From Ectopseudomonas guguanensis (lineage in GTDB: Bacteria; Pseudomonadota; Gammaproteobacteria; Pseudomonadales; Pseudomonadaceae): a stretch of 64,000 nt of DNA. Below, piece after piece: positions 30,176 through 39,980 of the stretch (positions are counted from its first letter, which is position 1; each line of letters starts with the position of its first letter). Position numbers and translations under genes: made by a program. The stretch covers positions 166,740 through 230,739 of the forward strand of contig NZ_FNJJ01000010.1 in NCBI RefSeq assembly GCF_900104265.1. The letters are read 5' to 3'. The notes below the pieces were generated by a model. The model was not told the DNA's origin and ran no database searches. It saw nothing but the letters and a program-made list of their open reading frames with translations.

Positions 30176-30598
30176 ATGCGCCCTACCCTGACTCATCTCG
30201 CCCTGCATGTACCCGATCTCGATGCCTGCATCGCCTTCTACGCGCAATTCTGCGGCATGCAGGTGATCCACGAGCGCCCCGGCAAGGGCACGCGCATCGT
30301 CTGGATGGCCGAACCGGGCAAGGAGCACCAGTTCATCTTCGTTATCATGCCCGGCGGCCAGGACCGCAATCTGGCCGCCAACGACTACAGCCACTTCGGC
30401 TTCGCCCTGGGCAGCCGCGAGGAAGTCGACCGCATCGCCGCCCTGGCCGAGCGCGAAGGCTGCCTGATCTGGCCGCCTCGTGACGAGCCCTATCCGGTCG
30501 GCTACTACTGCGGCCTGCGCGATCCTGCCGGCAACTACGTGGAATTCAGCTACGGCCAGCCACTGGGGCCAGGTTCGGAACAGATGCCAATTCCCTGA
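30176..30598 (+). CDS. VOC family protein (glyoxalase-like)
   Basis: A 140-residue vicinal-oxygen-chelate protein. Metal ligands are probably H9 ([10 protein letters not shown]), H68 or so ([10 protein letters not shown]) and the Glu in [16 protein letters not shown] with a 5-base gap selects the ATG at 30176; the GTG at 30170 lies on the ribosome site itself. It is divergent from gor, and the two share about 70 bases of control region. Lactoylglutathione lyase-like activity is possible. Confidence 0.85.
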   Translation: MRPTLTHLALHVPDLDACIAFYAQFCGMQVIHERPGKGTRIVWMAEPGKEHQFIFVIMPGGQDRNLAANDYSHFGFALGSREEVDRIAALAEREGCLIWPPRDEPYPVGYYCGLRDPAGNYVEFSYGQPLGPGSEQMPIP

Positions 30599-30602
30599 AA
30601 TG

Positions 30603-30626
30603 CAAAACGCCACCCGAAGGTGGCGT
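30603..30626 (-). terminator. Terminator of galU copy 2
   Basis: On the minus strand, ACGCCACC-TTCG-GGTGGCGT then TTTGC. It is a tetraloop hairpin with a short T-run. On the plus strand it is also a hairpin after the VOC gene but lacks the T-run. Confidence 0.65.
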
Positions 30627-30653
30627 CAGTTGGCGCATCAAAGCACCGATTCG

Positions 30654-30726
30654 GTAGGAGCGGCGCCCCGCCGCGAACCTGGGCGACGAGACAGCGCAAG
30701 GCTTCGACCCGAGGCGGGGCTCCTAC
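30654..30726. repeat. REP-like pair
   Basis: GTAGGAGCGGCGCCCCGCC at 30654-30672 and GGCGGGGCTCCTAC at 30713-30726 are inverted copies of a REP arm about 40 bases apart, of the same GTAGGAG type as at 7424. Confidence 0.65.
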
Positions 30727-30753
30727 GAAAGGCTGCTCTGATAGGCAGTCGTA

Positions 30754-31593
30754 TCAGAACGCCTTGCCGGTCTTGTACAGGTGCTCGAAGCAGAAGTTGG
30801 TCGCGTCGATGTAACCCTCGGCGCTGCCGCAGTCGAAACGCTGGCCCTTGAACTTGTACGCCATCACGCAGCCCTGCTGGGCCTGGCGCATCAGCGCGTC
30901 GGTGATCTGGATCTCGCCGCCCTTGCCCGGCGGCGTGCTGCGGATCAGATCGAAGATGTCCGGGGTGAGGATGTAGCGACCGATGATCGCCAGATTCGAC
31001 GGCGCGTCCTCGGGCTTGGGCTTCTCCACCATGTTGCTGACGCGGTAGATGTCCTCGCGGATCATCTCGCCGGCGATCACGCCGTACTTGGAGGTCTCGT
31101 CGCGGGGCACTTCCTGGATCGCGACGATGGAGCAGCGGAACTGGTTGTACAGCTTGACCATCTGCGCCAGTACGCTGTCGCCTTCCAGGTTCAGGCACAG
31201 GTCGTCGGCCAGGACCACGGCGAAGGGCTCGTCACCGATCAGCGGCTGACCGCAGAGGATGGCGTGGCCCAGGCCTTTCATCTCGACCTGACGGGTGTAG
31301 GAGAAGCTGCACTCGTCGATCAGGCGACGAATACCCACCAGGTATTTTTCCTTGTCGGTGCCCTTGATCTGGTGCTCGAGCTCATAGCTCACGTCGAAGT
31401 GGTCTTCCAGCGCGCGCTTGCCGCGGCCGGTGACGATGGAGATCTGGTTGAGACCGGCCTCCAGTGCCTCTTCGACGCCGTACTGGATCAGTGGCTTGTT
31501 CACCACCGGAAGCATTTCCTTGGGCATTGCCTTGGTCGCTGGCAAAAAGCGGGTGCCGTAACCGGCAGCGGGGAACAGGCATTTCTTGATCAT
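30754..31593 (-). CDS. galU: UTP-glucose-1-phosphate uridylyltransferase, intact copy
   Basis: A 279-residue enzyme that makes UDP-glucose from UTP and glucose-1-phosphate, for LPS core, exopolysaccharide and trehalose precursors. The nucleotide motif FPAAGYGTRFLPATKAMPKE is N-terminal; EEALEAGL, VTGRGKRALEDHFD and VLADDLCLNLEGD follow. It matches the broken copy at 24416 along its whole length but differs at the C-terminus. It is 42 bases downstream of ugd on the same strand, so the two form a UDP-glucose/UDP-glucuronate operon. This copy probably supplies the cell's GalU. Confidence 0.97.
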   Translation of the reverse strand: MIKKCLFPAAGYGTRFLPATKAMPKEMLPVVNKPLIQYGVEEALEAGLNQISIVTGRGKRALEDHFDVSYELEHQIKGTDKEKYLVGIRRLIDECSFSYTRQVEMKGLGHAILCGQPLIGDEPFAVVLADDLCLNLEGDSVLAQMVKLYNQFRCSIVAIQEVPRDETSKYGVIAGEMIREDIYRVSNMVEKPKPEDAPSNLAIIGRYILTPDIFDLIRSTPPGKGGEIQITDALMRQAQQGCVMAYKFKGQRFDCGSAEGYIDATNFCFEHLYKTGKAF

Positions 31594-31635
31594 GGGACTC
31601 CCAGATGGGGATGGTTGGAATGCGCGCTCAGTCTA

Positions 31636-32997
31636 TCAAGCCGCGCTGGCCTTACAACTGCCGCTTGCAGGCCGCCCGATGCCCCGATAGAGAAAACCCA
31701 GCTCCGCCAGCTGTTCGGCCTCGTAGATGTTGCGCCCGTCGAACAGCACCGGCATGCGCATGGCGCCGCGAATGCGTGGGAAATCCGGCTGGCGAAACTG
31801 CTTCCATTCGGTCACCAGCACCAGCGCATCGGCGCCCTGGGTAACGGCATAGGGTGATTCGCTCAGCACCAGCTGCCCTGACTGGACGGCCTCGGGGTAA
31901 CGCGCGGCGACAGCGGCGGTTGCCGCCGGATCGCAGGCCTGCACCCTGGCGCCGGCGATCAGCAGCGCCTCGAGCAGCACCAGGCTCGGCGCTTCGCGCA
32001 GATCATCGGTACCGGGCTTGAATGCCAGGCCCCAGAGCGCGACGACCCGGCCCTGCAGGTGGCCGTTGAAGTGCTCGCGCAGGGCCTGGAACAGCAGGGT
32101 CTTCTGCAGCGCATTGCGCGCCTCGACCGCACGCAGGATGACCGGCTCGATACCCTCGTGCTCCGCGGTGCGGATCAGCGCCTTGACGTCCTTGGGGAAG
32201 CACGAACCGCCGTAGCCGCAGCCAGCATAAATGAAGTGCGTGCCGATGCGCCGGTCGCTGCCGATGCCGCGGCGCACTTCCTCGATATCGACACCCAGGC
32301 GAGCACAGATGCCGGCCATCTCGTTGATGAAGGAAATCTTGGTCGCCAGGAAAGCGTTGGCCGCGTACTTGCTGAACTCGGCGGCACGCACACCCATGCA
32401 CAGCAGGCGGTCATGATTGCGCAGGAACGGCGCATACAGTCTGCGCAGCAGCTCACGCCCGCGCTCGTCTTCACAGCCGACGATGACCCGGTCTGGGCGC
32501 ATGAAGTCCTCGACCGCCGAGCCCTCCTTGAGGAATTCCGGGTTGCTGGCAACGCTCACCCGCACGCGCTTGCCTCGACGCGCCAGGCCGGCGTTGATGC
32601 GCTGCTCGACGCGTTCGGCGGTGCCCACCGGCACGGTGGATTTATCGACGATCAGGCAGGCGTGCTCCAGCCGCTCGCCCAGCTCATCGGCGACCGCCAG
32701 CACGTGTGAAAGGTCTGCCGAACCGTCCTCGCCACTGGGCGTGCCCACGGCGATGAAGATGATCTCGGCGCGGCGGATGCCGCTATTGAGCTGGGCGCTG
32801 AAACTGAGCTGCCCGCTGGCCAGTTGCGCCCGCAGCATGCTTTCCAGCCCGGGCTCGTAGATCGGCACCTCACCCTGGGCAAGCCTGGCGACGCGCTGCG
32901 GGTCACGCTCGACGCAGATCACCTGATTGCCCATCTCGGCAAAGCAGGTGGCCGTGACCAACCCGACGTATCCCGCTCCTATCACGCATATCTGCAT
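31636..32997 (-). CDS. ugd: UDP-glucose 6-dehydrogenase
   Basis: A 453-residue enzyme that oxidises UDP-glucose to UDP-glucuronate with two NAD. The NAD site is CVIGAGYVGLVTATCFAEMG, and the catalytic cysteine is about C266 in GCGYGGSCFPKD. FKPGTDDLREAPS and the C-terminal domain are normal. It is followed closely by galU, which makes its substrate. UDP-glucuronate feeds lipid A modification and exopolysaccharide. Confidence 0.96.
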   Translation of the reverse strand: MQICVIGAGYVGLVTATCFAEMGNQVICVERDPQRVARLAQGEVPIYEPGLESMLRAQLASGQLSFSAQLNSGIRRAEIIFIAVGTPSGEDGSADLSHVLAVADELGERLEHACLIVDKSTVPVGTAERVEQRINAGLARRGKRVRVSVASNPEFLKEGSAVEDFMRPDRVIVGCEDERGRELLRRLYAPFLRNHDRLLCMGVRAAEFSKYAANAFLATKISFINEMAGICARLGVDIEEVRRGIGSDRRIGTHFIYAGCGYGGSCFPKDVKALIRTAEHEGIEPVILRAVEARNALQKTLLFQALREHFNGHLQGRVVALWGLAFKPGTDDLREAPSLVLLEALLIAGARVQACDPAATAAVAARYPEAVQSGQLVLSESPYAVTQGADALVLVTEWKQFRQPDFPRIRGAMRMPVLFDGRNIYEAEQLAELGFLYRGIGRPASGSCKASAA

Positions 32998-33268
32998 CGC
33001 AGCATCCTCCAGGCGTTTGCTGCGATTGCAACCAATCGCGGTGGCAGGGATGTGACGAAATGGCGAAGCAATGGTGACAGGCGCCGGCCGTGCCGCTCGG
33101 TCGGCGCCGAAGCACCGCGACCTGCCTGCCGGCCTGGGAACGGGGATAAAACAGTAGAAACTTCCGTGGCCGCCTCACGTCCACCACTAATCAGTGGTCA
33201 CGACAGCGGCGAGCGGCCTTGCCGGCGCTGCCTCGTCTGACCCGAACTCGATCGAACGGAGGATGCAG

Positions 33269-35070
33269 ATGACCACGACAGTCGGAGATTTCATCGTCGA
33301 GCGGCTTTACCAGTGGGGAGTACGGCGTATCTACGGCTATCCCGGGGACGGCATCAATGGCGTGTTCGGCGCACTCAACCGGGCCGATGGCAAGATCCGC
33401 TTCATCCAGGCCCGCCACGAAGAGATGGCCGCCTTCATGGCTGCGGCCGATGCCAAGTTCTCCGGCCAGCTGGGGGTCTGCATCGCTACCTCGGGGCCCG
33501 GCGCGACCCATCTGCTGACCGGCCTGTACGACGCGCGCATGGATCATATGCCGGTGCTGGCAATTACCGGCCAGCAGGCGCGCACCGCGCTCGGCGGGCA
33601 TTACCAGCAGGAGCTGGACCTGGTTTCGGTGTTCAAGGACGTCGCTGGCGCCTTCGTCCAGCAGGCCAGCGCGCCGGCGCGCCGGCGCAGGTGCGGCATC
33701 TGATCGACCGCGCCATCCGCACCGCCCTCGGCGAGCGGCGGGTGACGGCGATCATCCTGCCCAACGACCTGCAGGAAGCCGAGTACGAGGAGCCACCGCA
33801 CAAGCACGGCACCGTGCACAGTGGCATCGGCTACAGCCACCCGCGCGTCGTACCCTTTGAAGCGGATCTGCAGCGCGCTGCCGAGGTCCTCAACAGCGGC
33901 CAGAAGGTCGCCATACTGGTAGGCGCCGGGGCGCTGAATGCCGGCGATGAGGTCTTCGAAGTGGCGCAGAAACTCGGCGCCGGGGTGGCCAAGGCGCTGC
34001 TCGGCAAGGCTGTGCTGCCTGACGACCTGCCCTGGGTCACCGGTTCCATCGGCCTGCTCGGTACGGTGCCGAGCTACAGGATGATGGAGCAGTGCGACAC
34101 CCTGCTGATGATCGGCTCGGGCTTCCCCTACTCCGAATTCCTGCCCAAGGAGGGCCAGGCCCGCGGCGTACAGATCGACATCCAGCCGGACATGCTCAGC
34201 CTGCGCTATCCCATGGAGGTCAATCTGCAGGGCGATGCCGCGCAAACCCTGCGCGCCCTGCTGCCGCTGCTGCAGGACAAGCAGGACCACAGCTGGCGCA
34301 CCACTATCGAGGACTGGCGCAGCGACTGGGACCAGACCCTGGAAAGCCGCGCCATGGTCTCTGCCAAGCCGATCAACCCGCAGCGGGTGGTCTACGAGCT
34401 GTCGCCGCGCCTGCCGGAGCGCGCCGTGGTCACCTGCGACTCCGGCTCCTGCGCCAACTGGTATGCCCGCGATCTGAAGATACGCCGCGACATGCTCTGC
34501 TCGCTGTCCGGCGGCCTGGCCTCGATGGGCGCGGCGGTGCCCTATGCCATCGCCGCCAAGTTCGCCCACCCGGACCGTCCGGTGATCGGCCTGGTGGGTG
34601 ACGGCGCCATGCAGATGAGCAATCTGGCCGAGCTGATCACCGTGGCCAAGTACTGGCGCGAATGGGACAACCCGCAGTGGGTGCTGGCGGTGTTCAACAA
34701 TCAGGACCTCAACCAGGTCACCTGGGAGCAGCGGGTGATGGAGGGCGATCCGAAGTTCGCGGCGTCGCAGGACATTCCCGACGTGCCCTACCATGCCTTC
34801 GCCAATTCCATCGGCCTGACCGGCGTGCTGGTCGAGCGTGAAGAGGATGTCGGCCCGGCCTGGGAGCAGGCTCTCGCTGCGGATCGTCCGGTGCTGCTGG
34901 AATTTCGCACCGATCCGGATGTCCCACCGTTGCCGCCGCATATCAGCCTGGAGCAGGCCAAGCAGTTCGCCTCCACCCTGCTGCAAGGCGACCCGGACCA
35001 GCGCGGCATCCTCGCGCAAACCGCCAGGCAATTGTTCGGTTCGCTGCTGCCGGGCAAGCGCAAGAAATGA
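33269..35070 (+). pseudogene. TPP-requiring enzyme (PoxB-like), frameshifted by an 8-bp duplication
   Basis: A pyruvate oxidase/acetolactate synthase-fold protein that would have 597 residues. The N-terminal part (DFIVERLYQWGVRRIYGYPGD, catalytic Glu in RHEEMAAF) reads in one frame to a stop at 33703. The rest (from QVRHLIDRAIRTALG to the end) reads in another. The cause is visible: GCGCCGGC occurs twice in tandem at 33671-33678 and 33679-33686. Removing one copy joins the frames exactly. The TPP site GDGAMQMSNLAEL plus NNQDLNQ is intact downstream. The start at 33269 follows GGAGG. An SDR gene is 28 bases downstream. Confidence 0.88.
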
Positions 35071-35098
35071 TCCTGCCCATCGTCGAGAGGCTGCCTGA

Positions 35099-36073
35099 AT
35101 GAAGAGAAACGATTGTCCGCTGGTGGTGATCTGCGGGGCCAGCGCCGGTGTCGGCCGCGCCACCGCGCATGCCTACGCGGCCGCGGGCTATGCCGTCGGC
35201 CTGCTGGCTCGCAGCGACGAGGGCCTGGCAGGCGCGGTGGAGGAGCTGCAGGCCTATGGCGTGCCGACGTTGGCGATCAGCGTGGACGTCGCCGATGCTG
35301 CTGCCGTCGCACAGGCGGCGCAACGCTGCGAGGCCGAGCTGGGCGCCATCGAGGTGTGGATCAACTCGGCGATGGTCACGGTGTTCGCCGCGATCGAGCA
35401 ATTGACGCCGGAGGAGATCAGGCGGGTGACCGAGGTCACCTACCTGGGCGCCGTGCATGGCACGCTGGCGGCGCTCGATCTGATGCGCACGCGCGACCGT
35501 GGGGTGATCATCCAGGTGGGGTCGGCGCTGGCCTATCGCGCCATTCCCCTGCAGTCGGCCTATTGCGGGGCGAAGTTCGCCCTGCGCGGCTTCACCGACT
35601 CGCTGCGCTGCGAACTCATTCATCAGGGCAGCAAGATCAAGGTGTGCATGGTGCAACTGCCCGCGATCAATACCCCGCAGTTCGACTGGGCGCGCAACAA
35701 GCTGGGTAACCGCGTGCAACCCGTGCCGCCCATTCATGATCCGGCGGTCGCGGCGCGCGCCATTCTCAGCGTCGCTAGCGCACCGCCGAGGGAACTGTGG
35801 GTCGGCCTGCCAACGCTCAAGGCCATCATCGGCACCCAGTTATTTCCGGGTCTGCTCGATTGGCTTCTGGCGCGCCGCGCATGGCAGGGGCAGTTGGACG
35901 AAGGCCAGGCGCAATCGGCAGACGACAACCTGTTTCACCCCGTCGCCGGTTTGCACGAGGTACGCGGACGCTTCACCCGCGGTGCGCGCGGGCACGCATT
36001 GGCCTTGAGCTCCAGCCGAGTGGTCGCCCTGCTCGCAGCCTGTGCGGCCCTGCTCGTCTTGTTGCTGATCTGA
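35099..36073 (+). CDS. SDR oxidoreductase with C-terminal membrane anchor
   Basis: A 324-residue short-chain dehydrogenase. The cofactor loop is ICGASAGVGRATA and the catalytic residues are in VGSALAYRAIPLQSAYCGAKFA. The NNAG motif is INSAM, an unusual variant. The core ends near residue 230. A linker follows, and the last 20 residues (VVALLAACAALLVLLLI) form a membrane helix. It follows the broken TPP-enzyme gene in one operon, a pairing often seen in Pseudomonas stress regions. The substrate is unknown. Confidence 0.85.
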   Translation: MKRNDCPLVVICGASAGVGRATAHAYAAAGYAVGLLARSDEGLAGAVEELQAYGVPTLAISVDVADAAAVAQAAQRCEAELGAIEVWINSAMVTVFAAIEQLTPEEIRRVTEVTYLGAVHGTLAALDLMRTRDRGVIIQVGSALAYRAIPLQSAYCGAKFALRGFTDSLRCELIHQGSKIKVCMVQLPAINTPQFDWARNKLGNRVQPVPPIHDPAVAARAILSVASAPPRELWVGLPTLKAIIGTQLFPGLLDWLLARRAWQGQLDEGQAQSADDNLFHPVAGLHEVRGRFTRGARGHALALSSSRVVALLAACAALLVLLLI

Positions 36074-36082
36074 GCGCCAGGC

Positions 36083-38605
36083 TCAGGGCGGTTCGGCGCC
36101 GAGCCTGTCCCACATGGCGCGGGTCAGGCGCTGGCGATTGGCATAACCGGCCCAGGGATCCTCGCGCAGCCCTTCCAGGCGTTGCTGCAGATTGGCGACC
36201 GTCCACTGCTGGGCGCTGCGCAGGCCGTCCAGCTCGCTTCGCGCGATCGGCACCGAAACCGGCAGGCCGGGCCGCGCGCGCACCGAGTAGGCCGATACCG
36301 TACTGGCACCGCGGCCGTTGCGCAGATAGTCGATGAAGATCTTGCCTACCCGATTCTTCGGCCCCGACGTCGCGGTGAAGCGCTCGGGTAGTTGCCTGGC
36401 CATGAACTGCGCCAGCGCCTTGGCGAAGCCCTTGACCCTGTCCCAGTCGGCGTGGCGGGCAAGCGGCACGATGATGTGCATGCCCTTGCCACCGCTGGTC
36501 TTGAGAAAGGCCTGCAGGCCCAGTTCGTCGAGCACGGCCAGGGTCAGCCGGGTCGCTTCCAGCATGCTGCGCCACGGCAGCGCCGGGTCCGGGTCGAGAT
36601 CGAGCACGAAATGATCGGGCGTTTCGATGCGGTCGCTGGTAGCGCCCCAACGGTGGAACTCGATGCAGCCCATCTGCGCTGCACCGACCAGGGCAGGCAC
36701 GCTGTCGATTTCCATCAGCCGCGCGTGGCCGGGGTCCAGCTTGGGGTCCAGGTGCTTGATATTGGGGATCGCCAGGCGCTCGGCATGCTTCTGGAAGAAC
36801 TGCTCCCCCCCTACCCCGTCCGGCGCCCGTACCAGCGAGACCGGCCGGTTGCGCAGGTACGGCAGCAACCACTCGGCGATATCCGCATAGAACTGAGCGA
36901 GCTGCAGTTTCGTGGTGCCGCTGTCCGGGTCGATCACTCGTTGCGGATGGCTGATCGGCACCCCGGCCACCAGCGGCTTGGCGGATGACTGGCGCGAGCT
37001 TGCGGCCTCGGGCTTCGGTTTGGCCGTACCTGGCGTACGTGGGTGCTCACGAACGATCTGCGCCGCCGGTTTGTCACTGCGCAAGGCAATGAAGCTGGCC
37101 TGGCGCACGATGCCTTCACGCGTCCACTCGGCGAACTCCACTTCGCCGACCAGTTGCGGCTCGACCCAGCTCACACCGCGGACCTGGGCGGCGGTCAGTT
37201 TCCCCGCGAGTGGCGACTCGTCCCGAGCCAGCTTGCGCAACTGCGCGTGCAGGGCCTTGAGCGAGGCGTCGCCGAAGCCGGTGCCGACCCGCCCGGCATA
37301 GCGCAGCCCATCGGCCTCGTTCACCGCCAGCAGCAGCGCGCCGAAGCTGCTGCGACTGCCCTGCGGCTGGGTGTAGCCGACGATGACGAACTCCTGGCGC
37401 ATTCGGCATTTGAGCTTGATCCAGTCCGCGCTGCGCCGCGACACGTAGAGGCTGCCGGAGCGCTTGCCGATGACGCCTTCCAGGGACATGGCGCAGGCAC
37501 TCTCGATGATGTCGCGGTGATGGGCGGTGAAGGCCTCCGAAAAACGCAGCGGGCTGCGCCGTGTGCTGCCCAATGCAGCCTTGAGTTTGCCGCGCCGCGT
37601 TTCCAGTGGTGCCTGGCGCATGTCTTCGCCGTTGAGAAACGGCGCATCGAACAGGTAGTAGATGAGATCGTGGCTGCGGCCGATGTCGAAGGCATTCTGC
37701 AGTTGCTGGAAGTCCGGCAGACCTTGCTCATTGAGTGCCACCACCTCGCCGTCCAGCCAGCTGTCGCTCAGGCCCAGCTTGGCCAGGGCCTTGGCCTGCT
37801 GCGGCAGGCGCTCCGTCCAGTCATGGCCATTGCGGGTGAACAGGCGCACCTCATCGCCGCGCACCCGCGCCAGGATGCGATAGCCGTCGAACTTCACCTC
37901 ATACAGCCAGTCGCCTTCGGGCGGACGCTCGGCCAGGGTCGCCAGTTGCGGCGCCAGGCTGTCGGGGAACTCCGTCTGGGCCTTGCGACTGTTTGCCGGT
38001 TTCGTCGATGCCTTGCGCTTGGCCACCTTGCTCGGGCCGCCCACCAGCGCGCCGCTGATCACGCTTTGCGGCTGCGCCTCGACGATGTCGTACTCGTCGC
38101 CGGGGCGCGCGGTGTCGTCGCGCTCCTTGATCAGCAGCCACTGCTCCTTGTCACCACTGCCGCGCAGCCGAGTGCGCACCAGCGTCCAATCCCCGGACAG
38201 TTTCTCGCCCACCAGAGTGAACTTGAGCTTGCCGGCCTGGTAGGCAGCCGCCGGGTCGCCCTGGGGCTGCCAGATGCCATGGTCCCAGACGATCACGTCG
38301 CCGGCGCCATAGTTGCCTTCGGCGATGCTGCCTTCGAAGCTGGCGTAATCCAGCGGATGGTCTTCGACGTGCACCGCCAGGCGCTTTTGCGTCGGGTCCA
38401 GGCTCGGCCCCTTGGGTACCGCCCAGCTCTTCAGAGTGCCGTCCAGCTCCAGGCGAAAGTCGTAGTGCAGGCGGCGCGCATCGTGCTTCTGCACCACGAA
38501 ACGCAGCGCACCGGCCTTGCTGCGGCGCTTGCGCGGTTGTTCGCGCGGTTCGCTGGTCTGCTCGAAATTGCGTTTGCGGTTGTATTCGCTCTGCGCTCTG
38601 GCCAT
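36083..38605 (-). CDS. ligD: ATP-dependent DNA ligase D
   Basis: An 840-residue non-homologous end-joining enzyme. Domain order is the Pseudomonas one: 3'-phosphoesterase at about 30-190 (HYDFRLELDGTLKSWAVPKG, DHPLDYASFEG), ligase at about 215-530 (lysine K238 in VKFDGYR) and polymerase/primase at about 560-830 (FVLDLDPDP, TSGGKGMHI). It seals and trims broken DNA ends with Ku. Ku ends 15 bases upstream on the same strand, so they are one operon. The 540-570 linker is rich in Ser, Ala and Lys. Confidence 0.97.
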   Translation of the reverse strand: MARAQSEYNRKRNFEQTSEPREQPRKRRSKAGALRFVVQKHDARRLHYDFRLELDGTLKSWAVPKGPSLDPTQKRLAVHVEDHPLDYASFEGSIAEGNYGAGDVIVWDHGIWQPQGDPAAAYQAGKLKFTLVGEKLSGDWTLVRTRLRGSGDKEQWLLIKERDDTARPGDEYDIVEAQPQSVISGALVGGPSKVAKRKASTKPANSRKAQTEFPDSLAPQLATLAERPPEGDWLYEVKFDGYRILARVRGDEVRLFTRNGHDWTERLPQQAKALAKLGLSDSWLDGEVVALNEQGLPDFQQLQNAFDIGRSHDLIYYLFDAPFLNGEDMRQAPLETRRGKLKAALGSTRRSPLRFSEAFTAHHRDIIESACAMSLEGVIGKRSGSLYVSRRSADWIKLKCRMRQEFVIVGYTQPQGSRSSFGALLLAVNEADGLRYAGRVGTGFGDASLKALHAQLRKLARDESPLAGKLTAAQVRGVSWVEPQLVGEVEFAEWTREGIVRQASFIALRSDKPAAQIVREHPRTPGTAKPKPEAASSRQSSAKPLVAGVPISHPQRVIDPDSGTTKLQLAQFYADIAEWLLPYLRNRPVSLVRAPDGVGGEQFFQKHAERLAIPNIKHLDPKLDPGHARLMEIDSVPALVGAAQMGCIEFHRWGATSDRIETPDHFVLDLDPDPALPWRSMLEATRLTLAVLDELGLQAFLKTSGGKGMHIIVPLARHADWDRVKGFAKALAQFMARQLPERFTATSGPKNRVGKIFIDYLRNGRGASTVSAYSVRARPGLPVSVPIARSELDGLRSAQQWTVANLQQRLEGLREDPWAGYANRQRLTRAMWDRLGAEPP

Positions 38606-38620
38606 GGTCGGTATCCCGGC

Positions 38621-39481
38621 TTATTTGCGTGCGGTCTTGGGGCTCTTGCGTGGCGTGCTCGCCTTGGGCTTGGCTTTCGACTTGCTGTCGGGCTTGCCGC
38701 CCAGGCTGCGCTTGAGCAGTTCGGTCAGGTCGATGACATCGGCACTGCGCCGGGTCTCTTCGCCCTCGACCTGCTCGACGTTCTCGATCTTGCCGGCCTT
38801 GGCCTTCTTCTCCACCAGCGCCATGATGCGGTCCTGGAAGCTGTCCTGATACTCCTCGGGCTGCCAGTCGGCGCTCATGTCCTTGATCAGGCGCTTGGCC
38901 ATGTCCAGCTCGCTCTTGGCCAGCTTGGGCTTGGTTACCGAGTCATCCAGTTCCAGCGTGTCCAGCCCGCGCACTTCGCTCGGCCAGCGCAGGATCACCA
39001 GCACCATGGCCGAGTCGATCGGCATCAGCGCCGCCAGATGCTGTCGGGTGTGCAGCACCACATGAGCCAGGGCCACCTTGTCGGTGCTGCTCAGCGCTTC
39101 GCGCAGCAGCGCATAGACTTTCTCGCCGCGGCGGTCCGGAGCCAGGTAGTACGGCTTGTCGATGTGCTGCAGAGGTATCTGCACGCTGTCGACGAAGGCG
39201 AAGATATCGATGGTCTGCGTCGACTTGGGGTGCGCTTCGCGAATCTCCTCCTCGCTGAGCACCACGTAGCGGCCTTTCTCGTAGGCCACGCCCTTGACGA
39301 TGTTTTCCTTGCTCACTTCCTTGCCGGTGACCTTGTTCACCCGCTTGTAGCCGACCGGGTCCATGCTGCGCTTGTCCAGCCAGTCGAAATCCACGCCCTG
39401 GGTCGACGTGGCGGTCACCAGGGCGACGGGAATATGCACCAGACCGAAACTGATGGCCCCTTTCCAGATGGCCCTAGGCAT
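38621..39481 (-). CDS. ku: Ku protein, DNA end binding
   Basis: A 286-residue bacterial Ku. The core begins AIWKGAISFGLVHIPVALV and includes VVLSEEEIREAHP and a beta-barrel ring region. The C-terminal 40 residues are lysine- and serine-rich (GGKPDSKSKAKPKAS), which is usual for DNA-binding extension tails. Ku forms a homodimer ring on broken ends and recruits LigD, encoded 15 bases downstream. Confidence 0.97.
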   Translation of the reverse strand: MPRAIWKGAISFGLVHIPVALVTATSTQGVDFDWLDKRSMDPVGYKRVNKVTGKEVSKENIVKGVAYEKGRYVVLSEEEIREAHPKSTQTIDIFAFVDSVQIPLQHIDKPYYLAPDRRGEKVYALLREALSSTDKVALAHVVLHTRQHLAALMPIDSAMVLVILRWPSEVRGLDTLELDDSVTKPKLAKSELDMAKRLIKDMSADWQPEEYQDSFQDRIMALVEKKAKAGKIENVEQVEGEETRRSADVIDLTELLKRSLGGKPDSKSKAKPKASTPRKSPKTARK

Positions 39482-39575
39482 GGCGTTCGTCTCCGTACTG
39501 GACGGGGCCGGCGCATATGGCTGGCTCCGTCGAACTCTCAGCGATCATCTGACCTTCCTCTTCTCGCCTGTGCTG

Positions 39576-39800
39576 TTACTTGCTGTGCTCCGGCGAGGAC
39601 GGCGGCGGGCTCATCCCGCGCGGCCCGAACAGGCCCCACAGGCCCAATCCCAGCACCGGCAGCAGCACGATCAGCAGCGACCACAGGGCTTTGCTCTCCA
39701 CGCCCTTGTCGCTGCGAAAGACGCTGACGATGGCCCACAGGTCGAGCAGGATGATGATCACGCCGAGCGCAATGAATAGCAGACTGATTTCACCGGACAT
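39576..39800 (-). CDS. PLDc_N-type two-helix membrane protein
   Basis: A 74-residue inner-membrane protein with two hydrophobic segments (LLFIALGVIIILLDLWAIVSV and ALWSLLIVLLPVLGLGLWGLFG) around a short loop, the phospholipase D-nuclease N-terminal (PLDc_N) pattern. The C-terminus is polar (MSPPPSSPEHSK). GGAGGAG before ATG 39800 fixes the start. An AlgU-like element is at 39831. It is 94 bases upstream of ku on the same strand. Function unknown. Confidence 0.8.
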   Translation of the reverse strand: MSGEISLLFIALGVIIILLDLWAIVSVFRSDKGVESKALWSLLIVLLPVLGLGLWGLFGPRGMSPPPSSPEHSK

Positions 39801-39830
39801 CTCGTAACTCCTCCACGCAGGTCCATACAG

Positions 39831-39858
39831 TTGTGGCCGCGTCCGCGCTCTGCGGTTC
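39831..39858 (-). promoter_or_regulatory. AlgU-like promoter for the PLDc_N gene
   Basis: On the minus strand, TTTTTTCTGAAC with GAACCG at 39853-39858, 17 bases, CACAA at 39831-39835. The layout matches the other elements but the -10 is weak. Confidence 0.35.
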
Positions 39859-39923
39859 AGAAAAAATTGACTCGAATGACCGCACCTCGCGCCTATCGAA
39901 TGAAACATGCGAGTTGCGAGGTA

Positions 39924-39980
39924 ATGCCCATGACCCTTTCCGACCAGCACTGCCCACGGCTGCCGCAGGTGCCGGCATGA
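39924..39980 (+). CDS. Possible 18-codon leader ORF coupled to the DUF72 gene
   Basis: MPMTLSDQHCPRLPQVPA is encoded after a GCGAGGTA ribosome site. Its TGA overlaps the ATG of the DUF72 gene (GCATGAG). The DUF72 gene itself has no good site of its own, so this short frame may be translated to carry ribosomes onto it. Expression is inferred. Confidence 0.35.
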   Translation: MPMTLSDQHCPRLPQVPA

